Positions 35,614 to 44,124 of a stretch of 64,000 nucleotides of DNA are shown piece by piece; the first letter of the stretch is position 1; the number at the start of each line of letters is the position of its first letter. The stretch comes from Olleya sp. Bg11-27 (GTDB taxonomy: Bacteria > Bacteroidota > Bacteroidia > Flavobacteriales > Flavobacteriaceae). The notes under the pieces are model-generated. The model was not told the DNA's origin. It did no database searches and was given only the letters and a program-made list of their open reading frames with translations. The DNA lies in contig NZ_CP025117.1 in the NCBI RefSeq assembly GCF_002831645.1, positions 2,681,001 through 2,745,000 on the forward strand, written 5' to 3'. The translations under genes were made by a program, and so were the position numbers.

Positions 35614-36099
35614 ATGTTAGTAGATTTTAATACATTACCAGAAACGTCAAGAGTTTGGATTTACCAAGCTAATCGTTCATTTTCAGATTTAGAATTAGAA
35701 GAAATCAAGTCAAAACTGGACGTCTTTGTAGAAGGATGGACAGCACATGGTGGCGAATTAAAAGCGGGGTATGATATTAGATATAAACGCTTTATAATAA
35801 TAGCTTTAGATCAGGATTTAAACCAAGCAACAGGGTGTAGTATTGATGCTTCTGTATTGTTTATACAGCAGTTAGAAAAAGAATACGAAGTAGACTTATT
35901 AGATAAAATGAATGTGTCTTACAAGCAAGGTGAATTTGTGGCTTACAAAACGTTAACAGATTTCAGAAAAATGGCTAAACAAAAAGCAGTGTCTAAAAAT
36001 ACGATTGTGTTTAATAATTTAGTGACTAATATTGAAGAGTTAAATGAAAGCTGGGAAGTCCCTGCAAGCGAAAGCTGGCATAACCGTTTTTTGAGTTAA
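35614..36099 (+). CDS. Conserved protein of unknown function (often mislabelled ABC transporter ATPase)
   Basis: 161 residues, starting MLVDFNTLPETSRVWIYQAN, then SFSDLELEEIKSKLDVFVEG, WTAHGGELKAGYDI and GCSIDASVLFIQQLEKEYE. There is no Walker A, Walker B or signature motif, so the database label I associate with this family, ABC transporter ATPase, cannot be right. The FVExWTAHG segment is conserved-looking and may be an active or binding site. No signal peptide or membrane helix. It lies 13 bases after serB, so it is probably co-transcribed. Confidence 0.75.
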   Translation: MLVDFNTLPETSRVWIYQANRSFSDLELEEIKSKLDVFVEGWTAHGGELKAGYDIRYKRFIIIALDQDLNQATGCSIDASVLFIQQLEKEYEVDLLDKMNVSYKQGEFVAYKTLTDFRKMAKQKAVSKNTIVFNNLVTNIEELNESWEVPASESWHNRFLS

Positions 36100-36173
36100 A
36101 AGCGTAACATTTGTTACACAATTTATAGCCTATATTGACGTTATTTGCTTAGTGTAAATTAAATAATATTGAT

Positions 36174-36614
36174 ATGTTTAAAACTAAATTATTGTATATA
36201 GTCATTTTCCTAATATCGACTATGGCATTCTCTCAAGAATGGCATACTGATATTACTAAGGCTAAAAGCTTAGCGTCTAAAAATAACACCAATATCATAC
36301 TCGTTTTTCAAGGTTCGGATTGGTGTGCACCGTGTATAAAATTAGATAAAGAAATTTGGAGTACTTCCACATTTCAGAAATTATCTAAAGACCATTTTGT
36401 AATGCTACAAGCAGATTTTCCAAAGAGAAAACAAAATAAATTATCTTCAGAATTACAAGAACATAATAACCAATTGGCAGAAAGTTATAATCCAAATGGA
36501 TATTTTCCTTTTGTGGTTGTTTTAAATGCAAAAGGTAAAGTTTTGGGTAATTTAGGCTATGAGAAAACGACGCCTGAGTTATTTTATAAAAAATTGACAG
36601 CATTTGAAAACTAG
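36174..36614 (+). CDS. Exported thioredoxin-fold protein
   Basis: 146 residues: signal peptide (FKTKLLYIVIFLISTMAFSQ), then a thioredoxin fold with FQGSDWCAPCIKLDKEIW, where CAPC is the redox pair, and YFPFVVVLNAKGKVLG as the cis-Pro strand. The long insertion between them (KRKQNKLSSELQEHNNQLA) is typical of the short Bacteroidota thioredoxins. It is the first gene of a tight operon with apbE, DUF4266 and DUF3570 genes, so it likely keeps cysteines of these envelope proteins reduced or delivers electrons to them. Confidence 0.88.
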   Translation: MFKTKLLYIVIFLISTMAFSQEWHTDITKAKSLASKNNTNIILVFQGSDWCAPCIKLDKEIWSTSTFQKLSKDHFVMLQADFPKRKQNKLSSELQEHNNQLAESYNPNGYFPFVVVLNAKGKVLGNLGYEKTTPELFYKKLTAFEN

Positions 36615-37593
36615 GGTAGTCATATTAGCGCTTTTAGTTTCAGTTTTTGGATATAGCCAAGAGACTTATAATAAAACGCTAAAATTAATGGGAAGTCGTT
36701 TTGATTTTTCTGTTGTTGCCTCCTCTCAAAAACAAGGCGATTCATTTATAAATAGTGCTATTACAGAAATTAGTAGAATTGAAAAACTGATATCTTCTTG
36801 GGATCCAAATTCTCAAACGTCTTTAATCAATAGAAATGCAGGAATTAAACCTGTTAAGGTAGATAAAGCACTTTTTAATTTAATAGAGCGTGCTTTAAAA
36901 ATTTCTAAATTAACTAAAGGTGCATTTGATATTAGTTATGCATCCATGGATAAAATTTGGAAGTTTGATGGCACGATGACTGACATACCGTCAAAAGAGG
37001 CTATTAAAAATTCTGTAAAAAAAGTAGGTTATCAGAATATTGTTTTAGACCAAGAAAATCAAACAGTCTACCTGAAACTAAAAGGTATGAAAATCGGTTT
37101 TGGGGCTATTGGTAAAGGGTATGCGGCAGATAAATCAAAAGCTTTGTTAATTAAAAAAGGGGTGTCAGCGGGTATCATAAATGCTTCAGGAGATTTAAAT
37201 ACATGGGGAAAACAGCCTAATGGAAAAGATTGGATGGTAGCTATAGTTAACCCTTTAAACAAAAACAAAGTGTTTTCTTGGTTGCCAGTGTATAATAGTG
37301 CAGTGGTCACTTCTGGGAATTACGAAAAATATGTCAAATTTAATGATGTCCTTTACACCCATATTATAGATCCTAGAACAGGGTATCCTGCAACAGGAAT
37401 ATTAAGTGTTACTATTTTTACAAAAACAGCAGAATTAGCGGATGCTTTAGCGACTTCAATTTTTGTTATGGGCAAAGACACAGGTTTAGATTTTATCAAT
37501 CAATTAAATGGTGTAGAATGCATTATTATTGATAATGATAACGTCATTATTACTTCAGATAACATAGAATTAAATACATTAAAAAATGATTAA
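36604..37593 (+). CDS. apbE: FAD:protein FMN transferase (ApbE)
   Basis: 329 residues from a TTG that overlaps the thioredoxin gene by 11 bases. KTRVVILALLVSVFGYSQ is the signal peptide. ApbE motifs are MGSRFDFSVV, ISSWDPNSQTSLINRNAG, FDISYASMDKIW, GFGAIGKGYAADK, GIINASGDLNTWG, and HIIDPRTGYPA with the metal-binding region LADALATSIFVMG. ApbE transfers FMN from FAD to a Thr/Ser in exported flavoproteins. No classical NqrC or RnfG target is in the window, so the partner should be among the operon mates or elsewhere. Confidence 0.95.
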   Translation: MKTRVVILALLVSVFGYSQETYNKTLKLMGSRFDFSVVASSQKQGDSFINSAITEISRIEKLISSWDPNSQTSLINRNAGIKPVKVDKALFNLIERALKISKLTKGAFDISYASMDKIWKFDGTMTDIPSKEAIKNSVKKVGYQNIVLDQENQTVYLKLKGMKIGFGAIGKGYAADKSKALLIKKGVSAGIINASGDLNTWGKQPNGKDWMVAIVNPLNKNKVFSWLPVYNSAVVTSGNYEKYVKFNDVLYTHIIDPRTGYPATGILSVTIFTKTAELADALATSIFVMGKDTGLDFINQLNGVECIIIDNDNVIITSDNIELNTLKND

Positions 37594-37798
37594 GAAAGCA
37601 ATTGTTTTAGGCATAGTTATGAGCTCTTTTAGTTCGTGCGTTATGGTTAAAGAATATGAAAAAGTAAATTTAAACGATCCGGATATGGTATTAACTCAAA
37701 AAAAGATTGATCGTTTTGAAACGGCGTATCAAGTGTATCGTGAAGGTGCTTCGGGTGCTAATGGCGGTAAATCGGGCGGTGGATGTGGTTGTAATTAG
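37586..37798 (+). CDS. DUF4266 small lipoprotein
   Basis: 70 residues. A short signal ends in a lipobox-like SSFSSC (Cys about residue 17), followed by the DUF4266 core VKEYEKVNLNDPDM and a C-terminal tail GANGGKSGGGCGCN. The glycine-rich CxC end is a hallmark of this family. The start overlaps the end of apbE by 8 bases. It contains an SGA triplet inside EGASGANGG, slightly reminiscent of the flavinylation motif SGA(S/T), although the last position is Asn here. Function unknown; the gene order suggests a redox cofactor-bearing anchor or metal-binding piece. Confidence 0.88.
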   Translation: MIKKAIVLGIVMSSFSSCVMVKEYEKVNLNDPDMVLTQKKIDRFETAYQVYREGASGANGGKSGGGCGCN

Positions 37799-37810
37799 TA
37801 AAGCTATTAA

Positions 37811-39184
37811 ATGAAAAATAATATTATTATCATGCTGCTATTTTGCTTTGGAAGTACAATGGCCCAACAAGAGTCAACTGAGGTTTACAAAAAACGAGTT
37901 TTAGAAACTTCTGAAGTTGATTTTTTAACAAGTTATTACGCTCAAGAAGGAAATAACGCATCAGTAACAGGGGGGATTGGAACTGAAGAGTTAACAGATT
38001 TAACAGCTACCATAGTCGTAAGTGTGCCAATGAATGATGACGATGTGTTAACAGTGGATGCAGGTTTCTCTGCTTACACTTCAGCGTCATCAAGTAATAC
38101 AGATCCTTTTGACGATGCTGATGGTGCATCACCATGGTCAACATCTTCTGGGGCGTCATCAGGGGATCTTTGGGCCAATTTAAATGCAGACTATTCACAT
38201 AGTTCGGATGACAGAAATACGATTTGGAATGCCGATTTCTCTGTGGCATCAGAGTATGATTATTTTTCACTTGGATTTGGAGGTGGACTTACTAAACTTT
38301 ATAATGAAAAAAACACAACTTTAGGAGTTAGTGCTAAAGTGTATTTGGATACTTGGAACCCTGTTTACCCAATAGAATTAAGAGCTTTTGAAGGAAATGC
38401 TGGAAGTTTAAATGGTGGTTTGTTTAGTGGTTTAACGCTATTAGATCAAAACGGCAATACAACATTAGGTTATAATCCTGCTAATTATAAATCAATTCAG
38501 GATGAAGGACGTAACACCTATTCTCTATCATTAAGTTTTTCTCAAATTTTGAGTAAAAATGCACAATTTTCAGTTTTTATTGATATTGTAAGTCAACAAG
38601 GATGGTTAGGTAATCCTTTACAGCGTGTTTATTTTTCGGATGTTGACAACTATTATGTTGGTAATGCTTCAAATATCCCAAATTACACGTCTTCAAATAA
38701 TACGGATGTATTTCAATTAGCAGATGATATAGAACGGTTACCAGATAATCGTTTAAAAATTCCAATAGGTTTTCGTTTTAATTATTATATTAATGAAATC
38801 TTCACGGTTCGCACGTATTATAGGTATTATTTTGATGATTGGGGTATTCAATCCAATACAGCAAGTATAGAAGTGCCCATTAAAGTTTCCTCGAAATTTA
38901 CATTATATCCATCATTTAGATATTATACTCAAACGGAAGCGGATTATTTTGCACCTTATGAGCAAAATGTATCTACGGATCAATTTTATACGTCTGATTA
39001 TGACTTGTCAAAATTTAATGCCAATCAATATGGTTTTGGAATAAGTTATACAGATATCTTTAGCAAGACACATATCTGGAAACTAGGATTGAAAAGTATA
39101 GATTTTAAATATAATAATTACGAACGTAATACTGGATTGTCAGCCAATTATTTTGGATTAGGTTTTAAATTTGTAATGGATTAA
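37811..39184 (+). CDS. DUF3570 outer membrane beta-barrel protein
   Basis: 457 residues with a signal peptide (IIIMLLFCFGSTMAQ). The body is a series of alternating amphipathic strands ending in YFGLGFKFVMD, as in outer membrane barrels. DUF3570 features include SVFIDIVSQQGWLGNPLQRVYF and TVRTYYRYYFDDWGI. Members always occur, as far as I recall, with DUF4266, ApbE and thioredoxin genes, as here. A pore or scaffold placing the small lipoprotein across the outer membrane is plausible, but no member has a proven job known to me. Confidence 0.88.
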   Translation: MKNNIIIMLLFCFGSTMAQQESTEVYKKRVLETSEVDFLTSYYAQEGNNASVTGGIGTEELTDLTATIVVSVPMNDDDVLTVDAGFSAYTSASSSNTDPFDDADGASPWSTSSGASSGDLWANLNADYSHSSDDRNTIWNADFSVASEYDYFSLGFGGGLTKLYNEKNTTLGVSAKVYLDTWNPVYPIELRAFEGNAGSLNGGLFSGLTLLDQNGNTTLGYNPANYKSIQDEGRNTYSLSLSFSQILSKNAQFSVFIDIVSQQGWLGNPLQRVYFSDVDNYYVGNASNIPNYTSSNNTDVFQLADDIERLPDNRLKIPIGFRFNYYINEIFTVRTYYRYYFDDWGIQSNTASIEVPIKVSSKFTLYPSFRYYTQTEADYFAPYEQNVSTDQFYTSDYDLSKFNANQYGFGISYTDIFSKTHIWKLGLKSIDFKYNNYERNTGLSANYFGLGFKFVMD

Positions 39185-39305
39185 GTTGTTGAAAAAACGA
39201 TTAAAATTCTATCACAAAGTCCTTCATTAATAGTAAGAATTGTACTAATTTGGCATAGTTTTTAGTAGTATATTAAAATACAACTTAAATAGTCAAATTC
39301 AGTAT

Positions 39306-42227
39306 ATGCAATATTTAAAATCCCTCGTCTTATTATTAGTGTTTACCAGTGTTTTACATGCTCAAGACACGCCTGATCCATTGTTAGCTAAAGATGCTAT
39401 AGCTCAGAAAAAATGGGTGAATGATTTGTATGATTCGATGACTTTAGAAGAAAAAATTGGGCAATTATATATGGTTCAAGTTTTTTCAGATCAATCTGCG
39501 AAAGAAAAAAATGTAATTGTCAATTTGATTAGAAATAATAAAATTGGTGGTTTAATTTATTCTAAAGGAGGTCCAGTTAGACAAGCTAAATTGAATAACG
39601 AATTACAAGCTGCTGCCAAAACACCATTATTAATTGGTATGGATGCAGAGTGGGGTTTAAGCATGCGTTTAGATTCTACGTACGCATTTCCTTGGAATAT
39701 GACGCTTGGAGCAATTAAAAATAATCAATTAATAGAACAAACGGGACGTCAATTAGGAGAGCATTGTAAGCGTATTGGAGTTCATTTTAATTTTGCACCA
39801 GTTGTAGATATTAATACTAATCCAAATAATCCAATTATTGGAAACCGTTCTTTTGGAGAAGACAGAGATAATGTAACAGATAAAGCTTTAGCTTTTATGA
39901 AAGGAATGCAGAGTGTTGGTGTCTTAGCTAACGCGAAGCACTTTCCAGGACATGGTGATACCTCTTCAGATTCTCATAAAACACTACCGACGGTCGATTT
40001 TGATGAAAAAAGAATAGACTCTATCGAATTATATCCTTATAAAAAACTGATTAAAGAAGGCTTGTCTAGTGTAATGGTTGCACATCTTAATATCCCTAGT
40101 TTAGAGCCTAGAGATGGATACCCTTCAACATTATCAGAAAACATTGTAACCAATATATTAAAACAACGTTTAGGTTTTAAAGGACTTATTTTTACGGATG
40201 CTTTAACGATGAAAGGGGCATCTAATTTTAGTGCACCTGGTGATATTGATTTGGCGGCTTTTAAAGCTGGTAATGATGTTATGCTAATGTCAGGAGATGT
40301 ACCAACTGCAATTGATAAATTTGTTGAAGCCTATAATAACAAAGATATTTCAGAAGCACGATTAGCACATTCAGTAAAAAAAATACTAATGGCTAAGTAT
40401 AAAGTGGGACTTAATAATTATAAACCCATTGGTATTTATAATTTGGAGCCAGAGTTAAACAGAATCAAAGATGATGCGCTGTATGAGATGTTAATGGAAA
40501 ATGCCATCACCATTGCAAGAGATACTAATGACCAACTTCCTTTTAGAAATCTTGAAACAAAAAAAATAGCCTATGTTAAATTAGGTGATGACGATGGATC
40601 TTATTTTGTTGACGAACTAAAGAAGTATACTAAGGTCCATGAAATTTCTGATGATAATTTAGATGAATTAATTAAAAAATTGCAATCCTATAATACTGTG
40701 ATTATTGGCTTTCATAAGTCTAACGACAGTCCATGGAAAAGTTATAAGTTTTCAAATAAAGAATTAGTTTGGTTACAAGAAATAGCGAGAACCAATACTG
40801 TTATTCTTGATGTGTTTGCTAAACCGTATGCACTTCTAGATTTAAAATCAGTGACTAACATTGAAAGTGTTGTTGTTAGTTATCAGAATAGTAAAATAAG
40901 TCAAGAAAAATCGGCACAACTTATTTTTGGAGCTATTCCTGCTCGAGGGACGCTACCAGTATCTGCAGGCGAGTTTTTTAAAGTAGGGGATGGTAAACAA
41001 GCTAATAGTTTAGAAAGATTAGGTTATACAATTCCGGAACGTGTGGGAATGTCCAGTGAGGCCTTAAAAAAAATTGATTCTATTGCCAACTATGCGGTAA
41101 GTGGTAAAATGACCCCAGGAATACAGTTAATTATAGCAAGAAAAGGGAAAGTCATTTACAATAAAAATTTCGGAAAACATACTTATGAAGGTAACGAGGC
41201 AGTAGCGTTTGATGATATCTATGATATTGCATCGTTAACAAAAATAGTAGCAACATTACCTCTAATAATGGAGTTAGAAGAACAAGGCATTGTGTCTTTA
41301 GAGACTAAATTGGGTGACATTATTCCATTGTATAAAAATTCTAATAAAAAAAACATCACCTTAAAAAAGATGTTGTCGCATTATGCACAGTTAAAACCAT
41401 GGATTCCTTTTTATTTTAAAACATTAGACCCTGAAACCAAACAACCTTCAGCAAAGTATTATAGAAAGACTAAAACAAAAGGATTCTCTATAAAAGTATC
41501 TCCAGAATTATTTTTAAGAGACGACTATAAGGATTCAATAAACACAAGAATTAGGGATACCGATTTATTATCTAGATTGAGATATAGATACAGTGATTTG
41601 CCGTATTATATATTAAAACAATATATCGAATCACATTATGATAGACGGTTGGACGAGTTAACTGCAGATCATTTTTACAAGTCTTTAGGTGCCAATCACA
41701 CAATGTATAACCCTTATAATAAAGTCAGTAATAGTAAAATTGTCCCGACGGAGAATGATGATTATTACCGTTATCAAAAAGTACAGGGTTATGTACATGA
41801 TATGGGAGCAGCTATGCAAGATGGTGTTGGTGGACATGCAGGTGTTTTTAGCAATGCAAACGATATTGCTAAGATTATGCAATTGTATTTACAAAAGGGA
41901 TTTTACGGTGGTAAACGGTATTTTAAAAACGAGACTTTAGAGAAATTTAATACGTGTTATTATTGTGAAAGTAATAATAGGAGAGGTATTGGATTTGATA
42001 AACCACAATTAGGAGAATCAGGACCAACGTGCGGTTGTGTTAGTATGACCAGTTTTGGGCATTCTGGTTTTACAGGAACGTATGCTTGGGCAGATCCAGA
42101 GCAGGAAATTGTATATGTATTTATGGCCAATAGAACGTATCCATCATCTAAAGGACCTAATACTTTATTACGTAAAGACATTAGAACCAATATTCAGGCA
42201 GCCATCTACGATGCTATTATAGATTAA
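39306..42227 (+). CDS. GH3 glycosidase fused to a serine beta-lactamase-type hydrolase
   Basis: 973 residues. A signal peptide (SLVLLLVFTSVLHAQ) leads a GH3 domain at about 30-375 with NRSFGEDRDNV, ANAKHFPGHGDTSSDSH (the NagZ-type Asp-His dyad) and the catalytic Asp in IFTDALTMKGA. A GH3 C-terminal-like part follows. From about residue 590 there is a class C beta-lactamase/PBP4-like domain with SLTK (catalytic Ser and Lys), a YSD motif in RYSDLPYYIL and a late FGHSGFTG. GH3 of this type removes beta-N-acetylglucosamine; the fusion points to wall recycling in the periplasm, pairing sugar and peptide or ester cleavage. Such fusions are known in Bacteroidota. Confidence 0.92.
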   Translation: MQYLKSLVLLLVFTSVLHAQDTPDPLLAKDAIAQKKWVNDLYDSMTLEEKIGQLYMVQVFSDQSAKEKNVIVNLIRNNKIGGLIYSKGGPVRQAKLNNELQAAAKTPLLIGMDAEWGLSMRLDSTYAFPWNMTLGAIKNNQLIEQTGRQLGEHCKRIGVHFNFAPVVDINTNPNNPIIGNRSFGEDRDNVTDKALAFMKGMQSVGVLANAKHFPGHGDTSSDSHKTLPTVDFDEKRIDSIELYPYKKLIKEGLSSVMVAHLNIPSLEPRDGYPSTLSENIVTNILKQRLGFKGLIFTDALTMKGASNFSAPGDIDLAAFKAGNDVMLMSGDVPTAIDKFVEAYNNKDISEARLAHSVKKILMAKYKVGLNNYKPIGIYNLEPELNRIKDDALYEMLMENAITIARDTNDQLPFRNLETKKIAYVKLGDDDGSYFVDELKKYTKVHEISDDNLDELIKKLQSYNTVIIGFHKSNDSPWKSYKFSNKELVWLQEIARTNTVILDVFAKPYALLDLKSVTNIESVVVSYQNSKISQEKSAQLIFGAIPARGTLPVSAGEFFKVGDGKQANSLERLGYTIPERVGMSSEALKKIDSIANYAVSGKMTPGIQLIIARKGKVIYNKNFGKHTYEGNEAVAFDDIYDIASLTKIVATLPLIMELEEQGIVSLETKLGDIIPLYKNSNKKNITLKKMLSHYAQLKPWIPFYFKTLDPETKQPSAKYYRKTKTKGFSIKVSPELFLRDDYKDSINTRIRDTDLLSRLRYRYSDLPYYILKQYIESHYDRRLDELTADHFYKSLGANHTMYNPYNKVSNSKIVPTENDDYYRYQKVQGYVHDMGAAMQDGVGGHAGVFSNANDIAKIMQLYLQKGFYGGKRYFKNETLEKFNTCYYCESNNRRGIGFDKPQLGESGPTCGCVSMTSFGHSGFTGTYAWADPEQEIVYVFMANRTYPSSKGPNTLLRKDIRTNIQAAIYDAIID

Positions 42228-42279
42228 ATTGTAAAGTTTTTTGAATTAATCAGACCAAGTACTAAACTATAAAGATTAC

Positions 42280-43419
42280 ATGAAAATAGGTATTGTTTGT
42301 TATCCAACATTTGGAGGGAGTGGCGTTGTAGCAACCGAATTAGGTTTAGAGTTATCAAAACGTGGTCATGAGATTCACTTTATAACGTATAATCAACCCG
42401 TAAGATTAGAGTTGTTAGGTAACAATGTTCATTTTCATGAAGTAGCTGTTCCAGAATATCCTTTGTTTCATTATCAACCATACGAACTAGCTTTATCTAG
42501 TAAATTAGTAGATATGGTAAAGCTTCATGGCATTGAAGTTTTACATGTACATTATGCAATACCACATGCTTATGCAGCCTATATGGCTCAAAAAATGCTT
42601 AGAGAAGATAATATTTATGTTCCCATTGTAACAACATTGCATGGTACTGATATTACGTTAGTGGGGAGTCATCCCTTTTATAAACCAGCAGTAACTTTTA
42701 GTATTAATAAATCGGATGCTGTTACAGCTGTATCGCAAAGCTTGAAAGATGATACGTTACGTTTATTTGATATTAAAAATGAAATTAATGTAGTGACTAA
42801 CTTTATCGATATTACAAAATTTAGTAATGGATTTACGGATTGTCAACGTGGTATGATGGCAAATGAAGATGAGAAAATTATTACACATATAAGTAATATG
42901 CGTGAAGTCAAACGCATACCTGATGTGATTAATATTTTTAATGAGATTCAAAAAGAAGTGCCTTCCAAACTAATGATGGTAGGTGAAGGTCCGGAACGTG
43001 AACCAGCCGAACGTTTATGTGAAAAATTAGGGATTACAGATAAAGTGGTCTTTTTTGGTAATAGTAATGAGATTGACAGAATATTATGTTTCTCAGATCT
43101 GTTTTTATTGCCAAGTAAAACCGAAAGTTTCGGATTATCGGCCTTAGAAGCTATGGCCTCTGGTGTACCAGTTATATCTAGTAATACGGGAGGGATTCCA
43201 GAAGTTAATAAAGAAGGTTTCTCAGGTTTTTTAAGTGATGTTGGTGATGTAGAATCTATGAGTAAAAATGCGATTCATATTTTAAAAAATGAAGCTGTAT
43301 TAAAACAATTTAAGATCAATGCTAAAGAACAAGCTAAAACTTTTGATATCCATCGTATAGTACCTCAATATGAAGCTATTTATGAAGAAACATTGAATAA
43401 ATGTAAGATTTTAAAGTAA
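42280..43419 (+). CDS. bshA: N-acetyl-alpha-D-glucosaminyl L-malate synthase
   Basis: 379 residues of a GT4 glycosyltransferase. The start GIVCYPTFGGSGVVATELG, the HVHYAIPHAYAAYMA segment, THISNMREVKRIPDV and the ESFGLSALEAMASGVPV donor-site motif match BshA. The enzyme joins UDP-GlcNAc and L-malate, the first step of bacillithiol synthesis. The deacetylase and cysteine-adding enzymes are not in the window. It follows the GH3 fusion by 52 bases and ends at a bidirectional terminator. Confidence 0.93.
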   Translation: MKIGIVCYPTFGGSGVVATELGLELSKRGHEIHFITYNQPVRLELLGNNVHFHEVAVPEYPLFHYQPYELALSSKLVDMVKLHGIEVLHVHYAIPHAYAAYMAQKMLREDNIYVPIVTTLHGTDITLVGSHPFYKPAVTFSINKSDAVTAVSQSLKDDTLRLFDIKNEINVVTNFIDITKFSNGFTDCQRGMMANEDEKIITHISNMREVKRIPDVINIFNEIQKEVPSKLMMVGEGPEREPAERLCEKLGITDKVVFFGNSNEIDRILCFSDLFLLPSKTESFGLSALEAMASGVPVISSNTGGIPEVNKEGFSGFLSDVGDVESMSKNAIHILKNEAVLKQFKINAKEQAKTFDIHRIVPQYEAIYEETLNKCKILK

Positions 43420-43421
43420 AT

Positions 43422-43450
43422 AAAAAGCCACCTAAAAAAGGTGGCTTTTT
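43422..43450. terminator. Bidirectional terminator between bshA and an outer membrane protein gene
   Basis: AAAAAGCCACC (43422-43432), 7-base loop, GGTGGCTTTTT (43440-43450). A and T tracts on both sides serve the two convergent genes. Confidence 0.92.
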
Positions 43451-43468
43451 ATTTTATAATACTATTGG

Positions 43469-43945
43469 TTAGAATCTGTAACGGATCCCTAAGGCGATAT
43501 CAAAATCTAAATCATCGCTATAATTTCCAAAACCTAATTCAGGTCTAAAGTCTAAAGATAATTGTAATGGAATATCAAAATTATATTCAATACCAATGTC
43601 TCCGGCAGCAAAGATAAACGTTTCATCGTCAATCATGTTATTGTCAAAACTATATGAACCAACACCACCACCAACACCTGCGTACCAGTTAAAGTCGCCA
43701 TCTAAGATCCATACCCACTGATATAACCCAGCTAATTTGAAGCCATCGTAAGCGCTACCTGTACGCCATCCTAAATCGACTTCTAATCTATTATTGTCAC
43801 CCAAAGCACGTTGATATGATACTTCGGCACCAAAGCCATCACTATCACCCAAACGTAATCCAATAGCATTATCAGAGATGTCTTGAGCATAAGTTAATGT
43901 TGTAAATCCAAAAATTGCAAAAGCAAACAAAAGTTGTTTTTTCAT
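43469..43945 (-). CDS. Small outer membrane beta-barrel protein
   Basis: 158 residues: signal peptide (KQLLFAFAIFGFTTLTYAQ) then eight or so amphipathic strands, such as IGLRLGDSDGFGAEVSYQ, NRLEVDLGW, WYAGVGGGVGSY and the final FDIALGIRYRF with the C-terminal aromatic typical of barrels. It resembles the OmpX/OmpW-like porin fold of Bacteroidota but I cannot name a subfamily or ligand. It is a single-gene unit with its own terminator and leader, unrelated to its neighbours. Confidence 0.82.
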   Translation of the reverse strand: MKKQLLFAFAIFGFTTLTYAQDISDNAIGLRLGDSDGFGAEVSYQRALGDNNRLEVDLGWRTGSAYDGFKLAGLYQWVWILDGDFNWYAGVGGGVGSYSFDNNMIDDETFIFAAGDIGIEYNFDIPLQLSLDFRPELGFGNYSDDLDFDIALGIRYRF

Positions 43946-44060
43946 GTTAATTTATTTATTAGTTAATGTATATACGTTAATATTTAAAGCTTAGATGTCA
44001 GGTTATAAATACCAAGCGAAAGTAAACTAATTATTCATTAGTAAAGTTTTTAATTTACAC

Positions 44061-44098
44061 AAAAAAAAAGTTGATAAACAATTGTTTATCAACTTTTT
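44061..44098 (-). terminator. Terminator after the DUF937-OmpA gene
   Basis: A perfect 34-base palindrome (44065-44098, centre CAATTG) with a run of A on its left side that gives a U tract for minus-strand transcripts. Confidence 0.85.
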
Positions 44099-44124
44099 GA
44101 ATAAAATCAACTAACTATATTACT

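Noticed and set aside
41685-42190. Alternative frames on both strands within the GH3/beta-lactamase gene
   Set aside because: They overlap the conserved beta-lactamase-type domain and show no motif of their own.
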